From: Clostridia bacterium
GTDB lineage: Bacteria > Bacillota > Clostridia > Oscillospirales > Butyricicoccaceae
DNA length: 55,532 bases
Direction: 5' to 3'
Assembly (NCBI GenBank): GCA_021205365.1
Contig: JAJPXP010000067.1
Location: forward strand, 1 to 55,532
The number at the start of each line of letters is the position of its first letter. Position 1 is the stretch's first letter. Positions 1 to 7,311 of this stretch are shown piece after piece. Both the position numbers and the translations under genes were made by a program. The notes under the pieces were generated by a model. The model did not search any database, had not been told where the DNA came from, and was given only the letters and a program-made list of their open reading frames with translations.

Positions 1-22
1 TTTGCAGCATGGTATGATGTAT

Positions 23-230
23 TATAATATCAGACAAACAAATGAGCAAAAAAAGGTCAGCTGCCCGACCAGAGGTCCAACTCAAATGTGGCAGACAAAA
101 AGCTATCTCCCTTCGGTGGTTATACCGACTGTGAATTTATATATTTCTTCTTTCTTTTTTTCACCTCTCTTTTCTAACTCCTTTCATTTTGTAAAAACAC
201 CGCAGTCTCTGGAATGATTGCGGTGTTTTT
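23..230 (+). ncRNA. Tandem small RNA, copy 1 (unidentified family)
   Basis: The unit has a TATAAT -10 box at 23-28 (its -35 lies outside the window), a body of about 160 nt and an intrinsic terminator at 193-230. The body shares its layout with copies 2 and 3: CTGCC near the 5' end pairs with GGCAG about 30 nt later, GACC/GGTC forms a small hairpin between them, and a TGTGAATT segment is followed by a pyrimidine-rich tail with CTCCTTTCAT just before the terminator. The longest ORF has no ribosome binding site. This copy is the most diverged of the three. I do not recognise the family. Confidence 0.55.
193..230 (+). terminator. Intrinsic terminator of small RNA copy 1
   Basis: ACACCGCA and TGCGGTGT form the stem around a loop of about 13 nt, followed by a run of T. 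Confidence 0.8.
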
Positions 231-327
231 ATATTCATTTTTGTTGTTCATCTTTTAGAAACATTTTTGTCTCAAACTATTAAAAAAATGTTCTCATTTC
301 TGTCACCCAAAGTCATGAAAAATCATG

Positions 328-547
328 TATGATAATACCAGAGTTAAGAAATACACGGACTTAAAACAAAACGATGACTCACGGCCAGCTGCCCGGCCGG
401 AATCCCAACGATTCAAAAGCGGCAGACAACCAACTCGCTCCCTCCGGCATATATGCCGGTTGTGAATTAACATACCCCCCTCTTTTTCTTTTTTCATTCC
501 TTTCATACGAAAATACCGCAGCTTTCAAAAAGACTGCGGTATTTTTC
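328..547 (+). ncRNA. Tandem small RNA, copy 2 (unidentified family)
   Basis: The -10 region TATGATAAT is at 328-336 and sits in a block shared with copy 3 (GTCACCCAAAG upstream, then TGTATGATAATACCAGAGTT). The transcript would start near 343. The conserved core at 378-432 contains GGCC/GGCC, CTGCC pairing with a later GGCAG, and a GAATC/GATTC hairpin with a CCAAC loop. A CCGGCATATATGCCGG hairpin at 444-459 is followed by TTGTGAATT, which can also pair with the earlier ACAACC. The tail is pyrimidine-rich, contains TTCCTTTCAT, and ends in a terminator at about 511-547. No ORF has a plausible start signal. Confidence 0.65.
511..547 (+). terminator. Intrinsic terminator of small RNA copy 2
   Basis: ATACCGCAG and CTGCGGTAT form the stem, followed by TTTTT. 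Confidence 0.85.
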
Positions 548-642
548 TGTCCATTTTTCTGTTCATTTTTTAGATGCAATTTTGTCTCAAACTCTTTATA
601 AAATCTTCTCATTCTGGTCACCCAAAGCTAGAAAAGATCGTG

Positions 643-853
643 TATGATAATACCAGAGTTCAGAACTACATGGCCTTAAAAAACTCACGGCCAGCTGTCC
701 GGCCGGAATCCCAACGATTCAAAAGCGGCAGACAACCAATCCGCTCCTTCCGGCATTGGCCGGTTGTGAATTGATATAAATAGCCCTCTTTTTTCTTTTT
801 TTCATTCCTTTCATATGAAAAATCCCGCAGGCGATAAGCCCGCGGGATTTTTC
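643..853 (+). ncRNA. Tandem small RNA, copy 3 (unidentified family)
   Basis: This is the closest relative of copy 2. The -10 block TATGATAAT is at 643-651 and the core at 684-735 is nearly identical. The second hairpin is shortened to CCGGCATTGGCCGG yet keeps its stem and the TTGTGAATT that follows. The tail again carries TTCCTTTCAT directly before the terminator at 820-853. The terminator stems of the three copies differ in sequence while the shape is kept, as expected for selected transcription units and not for a recent duplication. It could belong to a catalogued Clostridia RNA family that I cannot name from memory. Confidence 0.65.
820..853. terminator. Bidirectional terminator, small RNA copy 3 and MATE gene
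   Basis: AAATCCCGC and GCGGGATTT pair around a short loop. It lies between the small RNA on the plus strand and the end of the MATE gene on the minus strand, with T runs suitable for both. Confidence 0.85.
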
Positions 854-859
854 TCTATA

Positions 860-2218
860 TTATGCAGCAGCTTTCGCTTCTTCACGAATGGTCTTGAAGC
901 GTTTTCCAAACAATACCTGCACAATCAATGGCAGAACCATGATACACCAGATAATCGGTTCCGAGATAATGACGCCCATATAATCCAGATGCGGAACCAG
1001 GAGCATAACCACCAATACCTTGCCAACCAGTTCGATTCCACTGGAAACCAGCGGTGTTACCATATCGCCCATGCCCTGCAGGGAATTGCGCAAAACGGAA
1101 ATGACAACCGTGACAAAGTACAGTATGGTATTGATTCTCAGATACAGGGTTGCTGTATCAATAATTTCCTCCGTATGTGTACCCGTTACCATGTAAATCA
1201 GCATCGGAACGATGGTATACGCAATCACAATGACAATGCCGCACCAACACCAGGACAGGATCAGCGCACGCCAGATACCCATTTTTATGCGGCTTAATTT
1301 GCCTGCTCCAAGATTCTGGCTGCAATAGGTTGCCATGGTTGTTGCAAGCACAGAAAACGGCATCATGAACATTTCTGTCAGCTTGCGTGCTGCGGTATGG
1401 GCAACAATTGTATTGGCACCAAAGGTATTGATTGCGCTCTGCAGTACAACCGAGCCGAGATTGACCAGTGAGAGCATAAAGCCCATCGACAGGCCGGTGC
1501 TGTACATCCACTGGAAAACATGGCGGTCATGATAAAACCGCATAAAGTCATCCCTGTCAGGTACTAGATCAGGATAGCGGAATTTGATAAACACCAAACA
1601 CATGATAACAGAAATTCCCTGTGCACAGACGGTTGCAACAGCTGCACTGGCAACACCCATATGAAAGCCACAGATCAGCAGCAAATCCAATCCTACATTA
1701 AATACGGTTGATATAACAAGGAAAATCAATGGTGTGATGCTGTCACCTACTGCACGCAGAGTTGCCGCACAGGCATCATAAAATACTGTTACAATCATGC
1801 CTAATAAAATAATACGGAAATAAGACGAAGATTGCGCCAGCAGTTCATCTGGTGTATTCAACAGCTGCAACAGCGGCTTCAAAAATGCTACCGTCACAAG
1901 AGTCAGCAGGATAACTGTAAATGTACTGAGCAGAATAGTACCAGCAATGGCTTTTTTCATACCTTTGTGGTCTCCGCCGCCAAAATACCGCGCAGTGACA
2001 ATGGCAAATCCATTGGTCATACCCATCAAAAAACCGATCATCAATGAGTTTAAAGAATTGGTTGCGCCAACAGCTGCCAATGCATTTTCTCCAAGAAAAC
2101 TGCCGACGATGCGGGTATCGGTCAGGCTATATACCAGCTGGAACAATTGCCCAACCAGCAATGGAATAGCAAATTGCAGGATCAACCGGGTCGGGTTGCC
2201 TTTCGTCATATCCTTCAT
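860..2218 (-). CDS. MATE family multidrug/toxin exporter
   Basis: A 452-residue polytopic membrane protein with about 12 predicted helices, the usual MATE length. The N-terminus (MTKGNPTRLILQFAIPLLVG) and the downstream LVYSLTDTRIVG segment are typical of NorM/DinF-like cation-coupled exporters. MATE proteins move cationic drugs or metabolites out across the cytoplasmic membrane using Na+ or H+; the substrate cannot be read from sequence. AAAGGAC precedes the start. A hairpin at 2244-2270 lies just upstream on the same strand with little room for a promoter after it, so the gene is read either by leakage from the zinc-ribbon operon or from a -10-like TATAAT that overlaps this hairpin. Confidence 0.93.
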   Translation of the reverse strand: MKDMTKGNPTRLILQFAIPLLVGQLFQLVYSLTDTRIVGSFLGENALAAVGATNSLNSLMIGFLMGMTNGFAIVTARYFGGGDHKGMKKAIAGTILLSTFTVILLTLVTVAFLKPLLQLLNTPDELLAQSSSYFRIILLGMIVTVFYDACAATLRAVGDSITPLIFLVISTVFNVGLDLLLICGFHMGVASAAVATVCAQGISVIMCLVFIKFRYPDLVPDRDDFMRFYHDRHVFQWMYSTGLSMGFMLSLVNLGSVVLQSAINTFGANTIVAHTAARKLTEMFMMPFSVLATTMATYCSQNLGAGKLSRIKMGIWRALILSWCWCGIVIVIAYTIVPMLIYMVTGTHTEEIIDTATLYLRINTILYFVTVVISVLRNSLQGMGDMVTPLVSSGIELVGKVLVVMLLVPHLDYMGVIISEPIIWCIMVLPLIVQVLFGKRFKTIREEAKAAA

Positions 2219-2235
2219 GGAAATTAAGTCCTTTA

Positions 2236-2272
2236 CATAAAAAATCTGGTGCGGATTTCCGGCACCAGATTA
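2236..2272 (-). terminator. Terminator or leader hairpin between zinc-ribbon gene and MATE gene
   Basis: ATCTGGTGC and GCACCAGAT pair around a 9-nt loop, followed on the minus strand by TTTTTT. It ends the B6 operon. TATAAT overlaps its upstream edge, so it could instead be a leader hairpin of the MATE transcript. Confidence 0.7.
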
Positions 2273-2322
2273 TACTATCACTTTTATTTTTTATTTACAA
2301 TCTGCATTCCATACAAAAAATG

Positions 2323-2538
2323 TCAGCCGCCAATCAGAAAATCCAACACATTCCAGCCTGTGGAAGTCTTCGCTTTATACAGCTCCGTAAATCCGCATTG
2401 TGCACAGGAAATTGTGATGAATCTCTTGTTCTGTATGTCAAATAGCTTTGCCATATTGCCGCCTGTTGCCTGAAACTGGTCATGCTCATACTGCCGGCAG
2501 CCACACTTTGGACAAATATACTGTTTCTGTTCGTTCAT
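2323..2538 (-). CDS. Small zinc-ribbon protein
   Basis: A 71-residue protein with two CxxC pairs, CPKCGC near residues 9-14 and CAQCGF near residues 45-50, the pattern of the zinc-ribbon nucleic-acid-binding family related to COG3478/DUF2082. The ATG at 2538 is chosen because GGAGG lies 7 nt upstream, inside the end of the radical-SAM gene, whose TGA is 3 nt away; the longer GTG frame would put this site inside the coding region. Close coupling to the radical-SAM gene suggests a shared task. The function is unknown. Confidence 0.8.
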   Translation of the reverse strand: MNEQKQYICPKCGCRQYEHDQFQATGGNMAKLFDIQNKRFITISCAQCGFTELYKAKTSTGWNVLDFLIGG

Positions 2539-2540
2539 AC

Positions 2541-3158
2541 TCAATCCTCCCACGGACGGATACGGTAATGTGCACCGATTTTTTCACAGATTTCGCGGCA
2601 CTGTTCCTCTTCTTCATGAGAAATAGTGGTATCCACTGTTGTCATCACAACCTCCGGCACCGTCTTTACACATGCTTCTGTAAAGGCAATCATCGCATCA
2701 AAAGACTTTTCCCCAAACTTACTGCGCGTCAGCTTGAGATATTCCTCTGCATTGGGCGTGTTCAGGCTGACAGATACCACATCTATCAGACCTTCCAGTT
2801 TTCCTGCAATCGGTTCGCCACATACCAGATCTCCGAGCCCATTTGTGTTGATACGGATTTTTTTATCCGGACATTGATCCTTTATATATTTTGCAACCTG
2901 CAGCAGGGTATCCAGACGCTCTGTCGGTTCACCAAAACCACAGAAAACAACTTCTGCATATTTTTCGAGATCACAGCTGTCGATCGCATCTGTTACTTCC
3001 TTATAAGATGGCTCATGCTCCAGCCACAATCCGCCGGAACTCCCCACGCTGTCCATCGTCTGACGCAGGCAAAAGGTACATGCACAGGGACACCGATTGG
3101 TCAGATTGATATACAGGCCGTTATGCACATCGTATACAATCGTCATTTCTCTTTTCAT
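2541..3158 (-). CDS. Radical SAM protein (TatD-associated type)
   Basis: A 205-residue compact radical-SAM protein. The cluster motif is at C23, C27 and C30 within LTNRCPCACTFC, followed by VVFCGFGEPTERL, an SAM-binding GGEP-like segment. The N-terminus (IVYDVHNGLYINLTNRCPC) matches my memory of the TatD-family-associated radical-SAM group (TIGR04038-like), whose reaction is not known. It is about half the length of classical enzymes and has no SPASM-like Cys cluster at the C-terminus. It lies 17 nt after the pyridoxal kinase and overlaps the ribosome site of the zinc-ribbon gene, so it is the third gene of the B6 operon. AAAGGAG lies 11 nt before the ATG; a second ATG four codons in is possible. 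Confidence 0.85.
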   Translation of the reverse strand: MKREMTIVYDVHNGLYINLTNRCPCACTFCLRQTMDSVGSSGGLWLEHEPSYKEVTDAIDSCDLEKYAEVVFCGFGEPTERLDTLLQVAKYIKDQCPDKKIRINTNGLGDLVCGEPIAGKLEGLIDVVSVSLNTPNAEEYLKLTRSKFGEKSFDAMIAFTEACVKTVPEVVMTTVDTTISHEEEEQCREICEKIGAHYRIRPWED

Positions 3159-3175
3159 CAGGAAAATTTCTCCTT

Positions 3176-4009
3176 TTATTTTAATGTAGTCAGAAATTCT
3201 TCAAAGCAGACGCCATCTGTCTTGGGCAAGCCAAGCTCTATAGAGCGCAGAATACATTTTTTGATAAATCGGGATGCCTTGCGTACGGATTCTTCAAACG
3301 GGACATGATTGACTGCATCTGCAGCAACAATAGACGAAAAAACATCGCCTGTGCCAGAGCGTTCACTGCCAATGCGCAGCGTACGCAGCAGCTTTGTATC
3401 CCCGCCCTTTTCAAAAATCAGATTGGATACAAATTTCTTCTGCGGCACACCGGTAATGACAATCTTTTCCGGCCCCTGTTCTGCCAGTTTATGTGCCAGC
3501 CGATCCAATTCCTTCATCGTCCAATGGCCTTCATGGAACGGTGTATCGGTCAGAATACAGGCTTCTGTCAGATTTGGTGTCAGGATATCTGCATAGTACA
3601 CCAGCTGTTTCATGGATTGGCAAAGCTCCGGCGTATAGGTCGAGTATGTCGTGCCATGATCGCCCATAACTGGATCAATGATAATAACCGTCCCGGGTGT
3701 GCAGAAATCTTCGATAAACTTCTTTACAATTTCAATCTGCTGCTCTGAGCCGAGAAAACCAGTCTGGATGCCGTTAAATTCCAGATTCAGCTTTTTCCAG
3801 TTATCAATATACAGCTGCATTTTTTCCGTATAATCTTCAAAAAAGAACTCCGGAAAGCCAGTGTGATTGGAAAAAATAGAAGTCGGTACCGGACAGCACT
3901 GCACCTTCATTGCCGAAATAATGGGCATCGAAACTGCGATGGAGCACCGTCCGAAACCGGAAATGTCATTGATAACAGCGATTTTTTTCTGTCTATTGTG
4001 GTCAATCAT
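3176..4009 (-). CDS. pdxY: Pyridoxal/pyridoxamine kinase
   Basis: A 277-residue ribokinase-fold kinase. The N-terminal INDISGFGRCSIAVSMPIIS, the IDPVMGDHG segment and the C-terminal GSERSGTGD motif (catalytic Asp at its end) identify the PdxK/PdxY group, which phosphorylates pyridoxal, pyridoxine or pyridoxamine to the coenzyme form in the cytoplasm. A hydroxymethylpyrimidine kinase is the main alternative, but the SNHTGFPEF segment fits the pyridoxal kinases. The start overlaps the stop of the upstream ECF gene by 4 nt (ATGA), so import and phosphorylation of the vitamer are probably coupled. Confidence 0.88.
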   Translation of the reverse strand: MIDHNRQKKIAVINDISGFGRCSIAVSMPIISAMKVQCCPVPTSIFSNHTGFPEFFFEDYTEKMQLYIDNWKKLNLEFNGIQTGFLGSEQQIEIVKKFIEDFCTPGTVIIIDPVMGDHGTTYSTYTPELCQSMKQLVYYADILTPNLTEACILTDTPFHEGHWTMKELDRLAHKLAEQGPEKIVITGVPQKKFVSNLIFEKGGDTKLLRTLRIGSERSGTGDVFSSIVAADAVNHVPFEESVRKASRFIKKCILRSIELGLPKTDGVCFEEFLTTLK

Positions 4010-4548
4010 GCGTTACCCTTCCTATCCGCTGCCAAGAGCGGACGAATCTTTGCTTTTTCAAACAGCATACCCACAGCATAGCAAATAACCAGATTCAGTA
4101 CACCCTTTACTGCCAGTCCGGGAGCAGAAGACAATCCAGCGGCCACACTGCCATACAAAAACATACCAGCTACTGTGTAACCGACTACCATCCACACCAT
4201 ACCCAATACACAGGCAATCCATGTACGCGCAGAGAACAGGGAACAGGTTTCATCCTTTTGATAGGCTATTTTTCCAGTCATCCATGCCATCAGAGACTTA
4301 ATGATAAAGGTTGGGATCGCCCAGTACGCATAACCGGTCAACAGGTCAGCCAGCGCAGATCCAATGCCCCCAGCCCAGAAACCGGAGCGCTTTCCGACAA
4401 ATAAAACCGTCAGCAGAATAAAAGCGTCACCTAAATGGGCATAACCCAGTGGAATCGGAATCTGGATCACCATTGTCATAATGCAGACCAGCGCTGCCAT
4501 GACAGCTGTCATGCACAAAAAACGCACGGAATATTGGTTTGACTTCAT
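4006..4548 (-). CDS. ECF transporter S component, probably for vitamin B6
   Basis: A 180-residue membrane protein with about five or six helices and the S-component signature IPLGYAHLGDAFILL near residues 33-47, followed by GKRSGFWAGGIGSALADLLTG. S components bind a vitamin and work with a shared energizing module (EcfAA'T), which is not in this window. Its overlap with the pyridoxal kinase points to pyridoxine or a related vitamer (PdxU2-like); a hydroxymethylpyrimidine carrier of the related HmpT group is the alternative. The palindrome at 4591-4632 lies directly in its promoter. Confidence 0.8.
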   Translation of the reverse strand: MKSNQYSVRFLCMTAVMAALVCIMTMVIQIPIPLGYAHLGDAFILLTVLFVGKRSGFWAGGIGSALADLLTGYAYWAIPTFIIKSLMAWMTGKIAYQKDETCSLFSARTWIACVLGMVWMVVGYTVAGMFLYGSVAAGLSSAPGLAVKGVLNLVICYAVGMLFEKAKIRPLLAADRKGNA

Positions 4549-4590
4549 AACAAAATCACCTCATAAAAATTTAAAAGAATGAAGTAATTA

Positions 4591-4632
4591 TAGCGTATAA
4601 CTGACCACTTTGAAATGGACAATTATACGCTA
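4591..4632 (-). promoter_or_regulatory. 42-bp palindrome in the B6 operon promoter
   Basis: The two 21-bp halves match at 17 positions, with perfect outer arms TAGCGTATAA and TTATACGCTA. On the minus strand a TATAAT -10 box sits at the inner edge next to the gene. The segment AAAGTGGTCA resembles the AAAGTGG-type site I remember for PdxR regulators of the MocR/GntR family. No such regulator is encoded in this window. Confidence 0.6.
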
Positions 4633-4650
4633 TTTTGTCAGCACAGTTTT

Positions 4651-5031
4651 CTATTGTCTCCGGTTGCCATTTTTATCAAAGGTCTTCCGCAGTGCAATTT
4701 CAATCGGGATAATCGGATAAAGCACCAGAACCAGCTGCAGCAGACATAGGATACCTCCGCAAACACCTACAAATTCTGTTGATCTTCCCATGTAAAACAG
4801 CGGTACAATAGCAGAAATAATCAGCGTCGGCCAGCCCAGCTTCCACGACAGGTTTCCATAATAACGCTGGGCAAACTGCCAAGTATCCTGATTTTTTGTT
4901 GACATCGTCGTCCTGTAGCCAAACCAATAATTGATATTTTCAGGGGGATATCTCCGAAAATACCAGCCAAAACCAACCATCAGCAGTGGGATCAACAGGT
5001 CACAGATATACATAAAAATCCAAAATGCCAT
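4651..5031 (-). CDS. SdpI/YfhL family membrane protein
   Basis: A 126-residue protein with three predicted helices (about residues 1-24, 66-84 and 88-112). The central YWFGYRTTMSTKNQDTWQFA is the hallmark of the SdpI/YhfL-like family (PF13630), whose best-known member gives immunity to the Bacillus SdpC toxin. No toxin gene is near, and isolated members are common in Firmicutes, so an immunity role is not implied. It is followed by the unrelated B6 promoter on the same strand. Confidence 0.8.
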   Translation of the reverse strand: MAFWIFMYICDLLIPLLMVGFGWYFRRYPPENINYWFGYRTTMSTKNQDTWQFAQRYYGNLSWKLGWPTLIISAIVPLFYMGRSTEFVGVCGGILCLLQLVLVLYPIIPIEIALRKTFDKNGNRRQ

Positions 5032-5065
5032 GATAACCCCTCCTCACCGCAGGGCGGAAAATCAA

Positions 5066-5425
5066 TTATTTATATTCCCGCAGCTGTACAGAGACACCGT
5101 CCGGATCATACACATAAAAGTAACGTGCATTCGGCCCCGGCTGGCGGATATCAGAAGGCTTCATGCCTTCTGCCACAGCCCGTGCATGTGCAGCATCCAG
5201 TTCGTTTGTACCAAAGCAGAGAAACAAGCCCTTGCCCTCAAACTTATCACCTACAGGCTGGCAGATGAGCTCAATCATCGTCCCGCCTTGCGTATCCTGA
5301 ATATATGCGCATTCACCCGGATTTGCATCAAAACGTTCTACAACCTTCATCTGCGTCAATGTTTCATAAAAATGAAGGGATTTTTCTATGTCGGCAACCC
5401 GAAGTGCCAGATGATGAATCTGCAT
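5066..5425 (-). CDS. VOC (glyoxalase-fold) family protein
   Basis: A 119-residue single-domain protein with two beta-alpha-beta-beta-beta modules: IHHLALRVADIEKSLHFYE at the start, MIELICQP mid-way, and FYVYDPDGVSVQLREYK at the end. Possible metal ligands are the early His, the Glu of MIEL and the final Glu, the GloA-like arrangement. Lactoylglutathione-lyase-like and methylmalonyl-CoA-epimerase-like members look alike at this length, so the substrate is open. It lies 24 nt after the aminotransferase and is probably co-transcribed with it. Confidence 0.82.
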   Translation of the reverse strand: MQIHHLALRVADIEKSLHFYETLTQMKVVERFDANPGECAYIQDTQGGTMIELICQPVGDKFEGKGLFLCFGTNELDAAHARAVAEGMKPSDIRQPGPNARYFYVYDPDGVSVQLREYK

Positions 5426-5449
5426 ATTTTTCTCCTTTGTGCAATCCGT

Positions 5450-6619
5450 TTATAATTCGTTGATAAATTCCTCTATACGCTCCATCGCGGTTTCCAGATG
5501 CATCATAGAATAGGAATACGAAATACGTACATGTCCGCGTCCGCTCTCGCCAAACGCACTGCCCGGAACAACGGCTACCTTTTTCTTATGCAGCAGCTGG
5601 TCACAAAATTCTTCGTCATCCTCCATGTAATTCTGGATGGACGGGAAAATATAGAAAGCGCCTTCCGGCTCAAAACACGGCATACCGATTTCCTGCAGAC
5701 GCTGATACATGAATCTGCGGCGCATATCATACTGCTCACGCATGTATTCAATGTCCTGTCCGCCGGTACGCATTGCTTCAACGCCGGCAAACTGGCTTAC
5801 AGTCGGTGCAGACATAATGCCAAACTGATGGATTTTTACCAACGGTTGCAGCATCTCCCTTGGTGCCATAACCCAGCCCAGACGCCAGCCAGTCATTGCA
5901 TACGACTTGGAAAAGCCGTTGATCACAATGGTGCGCTCCCGCATACCCGGCAGCTCTGCAAAACAGACATGTTTTTTGCCACCATAGGTCAGCTCACAAT
6001 AAATTTCATCTGAAATGACAACAATATTGGTACCGCGCAGAACTGCTGCAATCTCTTCCAGATCTTCCCGGGTCATGATGGCGCCGGTTGGATTGTTTGG
6101 GAACGGCATAATCAAAACCTTTGTTTTCGGGGTAATTGCCTTTTTCAAAGTTTCAGCCGTCAGCTTGAATCCATCTTCCATTTTTGTTTTCAGTGGAACC
6201 GGCTTACCGCCTGCCATGATCGCCAGCGGTGTGTAGCATACAAAAGATGGTTCTGGAATCAACACCTCATCGCCTTCAGAGACAAAGGAACGCAATGCAT
6301 TGTCAATTGCCTCCGAACCGCCAACAGTCACAATAATTTCCTTGTGGTAATCGTATTCAAGATGATAATTCTCCCAGGCATACTTGGCAATCTGCTTGCG
6401 CAGATCAGCAAGCCCCCAATTTGAGGTATAGAACGTTTTTCCCTGCTGCAGGGAATCAATACCTGCGCGGCGAATCTGCCATGGCGTCTGAAAATCCGGT
6501 TCACCAACGCCAAGAGAAATTGCATCTTCCATCGTGCTTACAATATCAAAGAATTTCCGGATTCCGGACGGCTTGATGGTTTTTGCTTTGTCCGAAATCA
6601 AGGATGAATAATCAATCAT
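5450..6619 (-). CDS. Class I/II PLP-dependent aminotransferase
   Basis: A 389-residue fold-type I aminotransferase. Visible landmarks are GVGEPDFQTPWQIR (substrate binding), FPNNPTGAIM, SDEIYCELTYGG and the PLP-lysine segment GFSKSYAMTGWRLGW. The family converts amino acids to 2-oxo acids; aspartate, alanine and aromatic specificities cannot be told apart here. The start is placed at the second Met, where GAGAGGA lies 8 nt upstream, inside the end of the Lrp gene; the longer ATG at 6640 lacks a site. The gene overlaps the Lrp reading frame by 8 nt, so the regulator and enzyme form a translationally coupled pair. Confidence 0.9.
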   Translation of the reverse strand: MIDYSSLISDKAKTIKPSGIRKFFDIVSTMEDAISLGVGEPDFQTPWQIRRAGIDSLQQGKTFYTSNWGLADLRKQIAKYAWENYHLEYDYHKEIIVTVGGSEAIDNALRSFVSEGDEVLIPEPSFVCYTPLAIMAGGKPVPLKTKMEDGFKLTAETLKKAITPKTKVLIMPFPNNPTGAIMTREDLEEIAAVLRGTNIVVISDEIYCELTYGGKKHVCFAELPGMRERTIVINGFSKSYAMTGWRLGWVMAPREMLQPLVKIHQFGIMSAPTVSQFAGVEAMRTGGQDIEYMREQYDMRRRFMYQRLQEIGMPCFEPEGAFYIFPSIQNYMEDDEEFCDQLLHKKKVAVVPGSAFGESGRGHVRISYSYSMMHLETAMERIEEFINEL

Positions 6620-7088
6620 CTCGGAAGTCCTCTCTTTCATCTATAGGATTAAAATCAATACCGGCATTCTTATATGCCTTCAGTACAAAATGGGTAGAAG
6701 TGGAAACAATGTTCTCCATCGGGGCAAGGTTTTCCGAAACAAAGCGGGATACCTCCTGCAGAGAGCTTCCGTTTACAATAATAGTAAAATCAAAGGAACC
6801 ACTCATGAGATACATATCAACAACCTGCTTATGGTTATAAATACGCTGCGCAAGCTCATCAAAACCGGCGCCGGTCTGCGGCCTGACACGTACTTCAATC
6901 AGGGCTGTAACATTGTCACGCTTGATCTTGCTCCAGTCGACAATCGCCTTATAGCCCAGAATAACATTGTCCTTTTCATATTTATGAATGCTGTTATTTA
7001 CCTGCTGTTCTGTCATCCCCAGCATCTTGGCAATGCGGGCAGGGGTAATACGGGCGTCCTGTTCCAGCAGCTGTAAAATTCTATGCAT
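6612..7088 (-). CDS. Lrp/AsnC family transcriptional regulator
   Basis: A 158-residue regulator with the usual two parts: an N-terminal winged helix-turn-helix (DARITPARIAKMLGMTEQQV, about residues 10-29) and a C-terminal RAM ligand-binding domain (from about residue 65, with YLMSGSFDFTIIV). Such proteins sense amino acids and control their metabolism. It heads the pair with the aminotransferase. AGGAGG lies just upstream of the ATG. The leader contains a 24-bp perfect palindrome that may be its own operator. Confidence 0.9.
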   Translation of the reverse strand: MHRILQLLEQDARITPARIAKMLGMTEQQVNNSIHKYEKDNVILGYKAIVDWSKIKRDNVTALIEVRVRPQTGAGFDELAQRIYNHKQVVDMYLMSGSFDFTIIVNGSSLQEVSRFVSENLAPMENIVSTSTHFVLKAYKNAGIDFNPIDEREDFRDD

Positions 7089-7112
7089 AAGATAACCTCC
7101 TGTGAGTCTGGT

Positions 7113-7136
7113 GCATGAAATCTGCAGATTTCATGC
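7113..7136. promoter_or_regulatory. 24-bp perfect palindrome in the Lrp-gene leader
   Basis: GCATGAAATCTG and its exact reverse complement abut with no spacer. It lies between the probable promoter and the AGGAGG of the Lrp gene, where an autoregulatory operator or a translation-blocking hairpin could sit. Confidence 0.5.
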
Positions 7137-7252
7137 TTCAAATCAATTCCTTTCGTGCAAAATCAGAAATCAGAATTTCTTATAAGTATACAACAGAATC
7201 ACGATAAATGAAAGCACTGTTCCCACAAAAACTGAATTTTTCCATAAAAAGT

Positions 7253-7281
7253 TTGAAACAGCGCCAAATATGCGGTACAAT
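7253..7281 (+). promoter_or_regulatory. Promoter of the DUF2461 gene
   Basis: TTGAAA at 7253-7258 and TACAAT at 7276-7281 are 17 nt apart; transcription would start about 24 nt before the coding region. Confidence 0.7.
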
Positions 7282-7311
7282 ATGATACAGTTACCCAAAG
7301 GAGACTTTTAT

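Noticed and set aside
374-601. Short open frames inside the small-RNA units
   Set aside because: They cross the terminators, lack ribosome sites and are not kept between the three copies.
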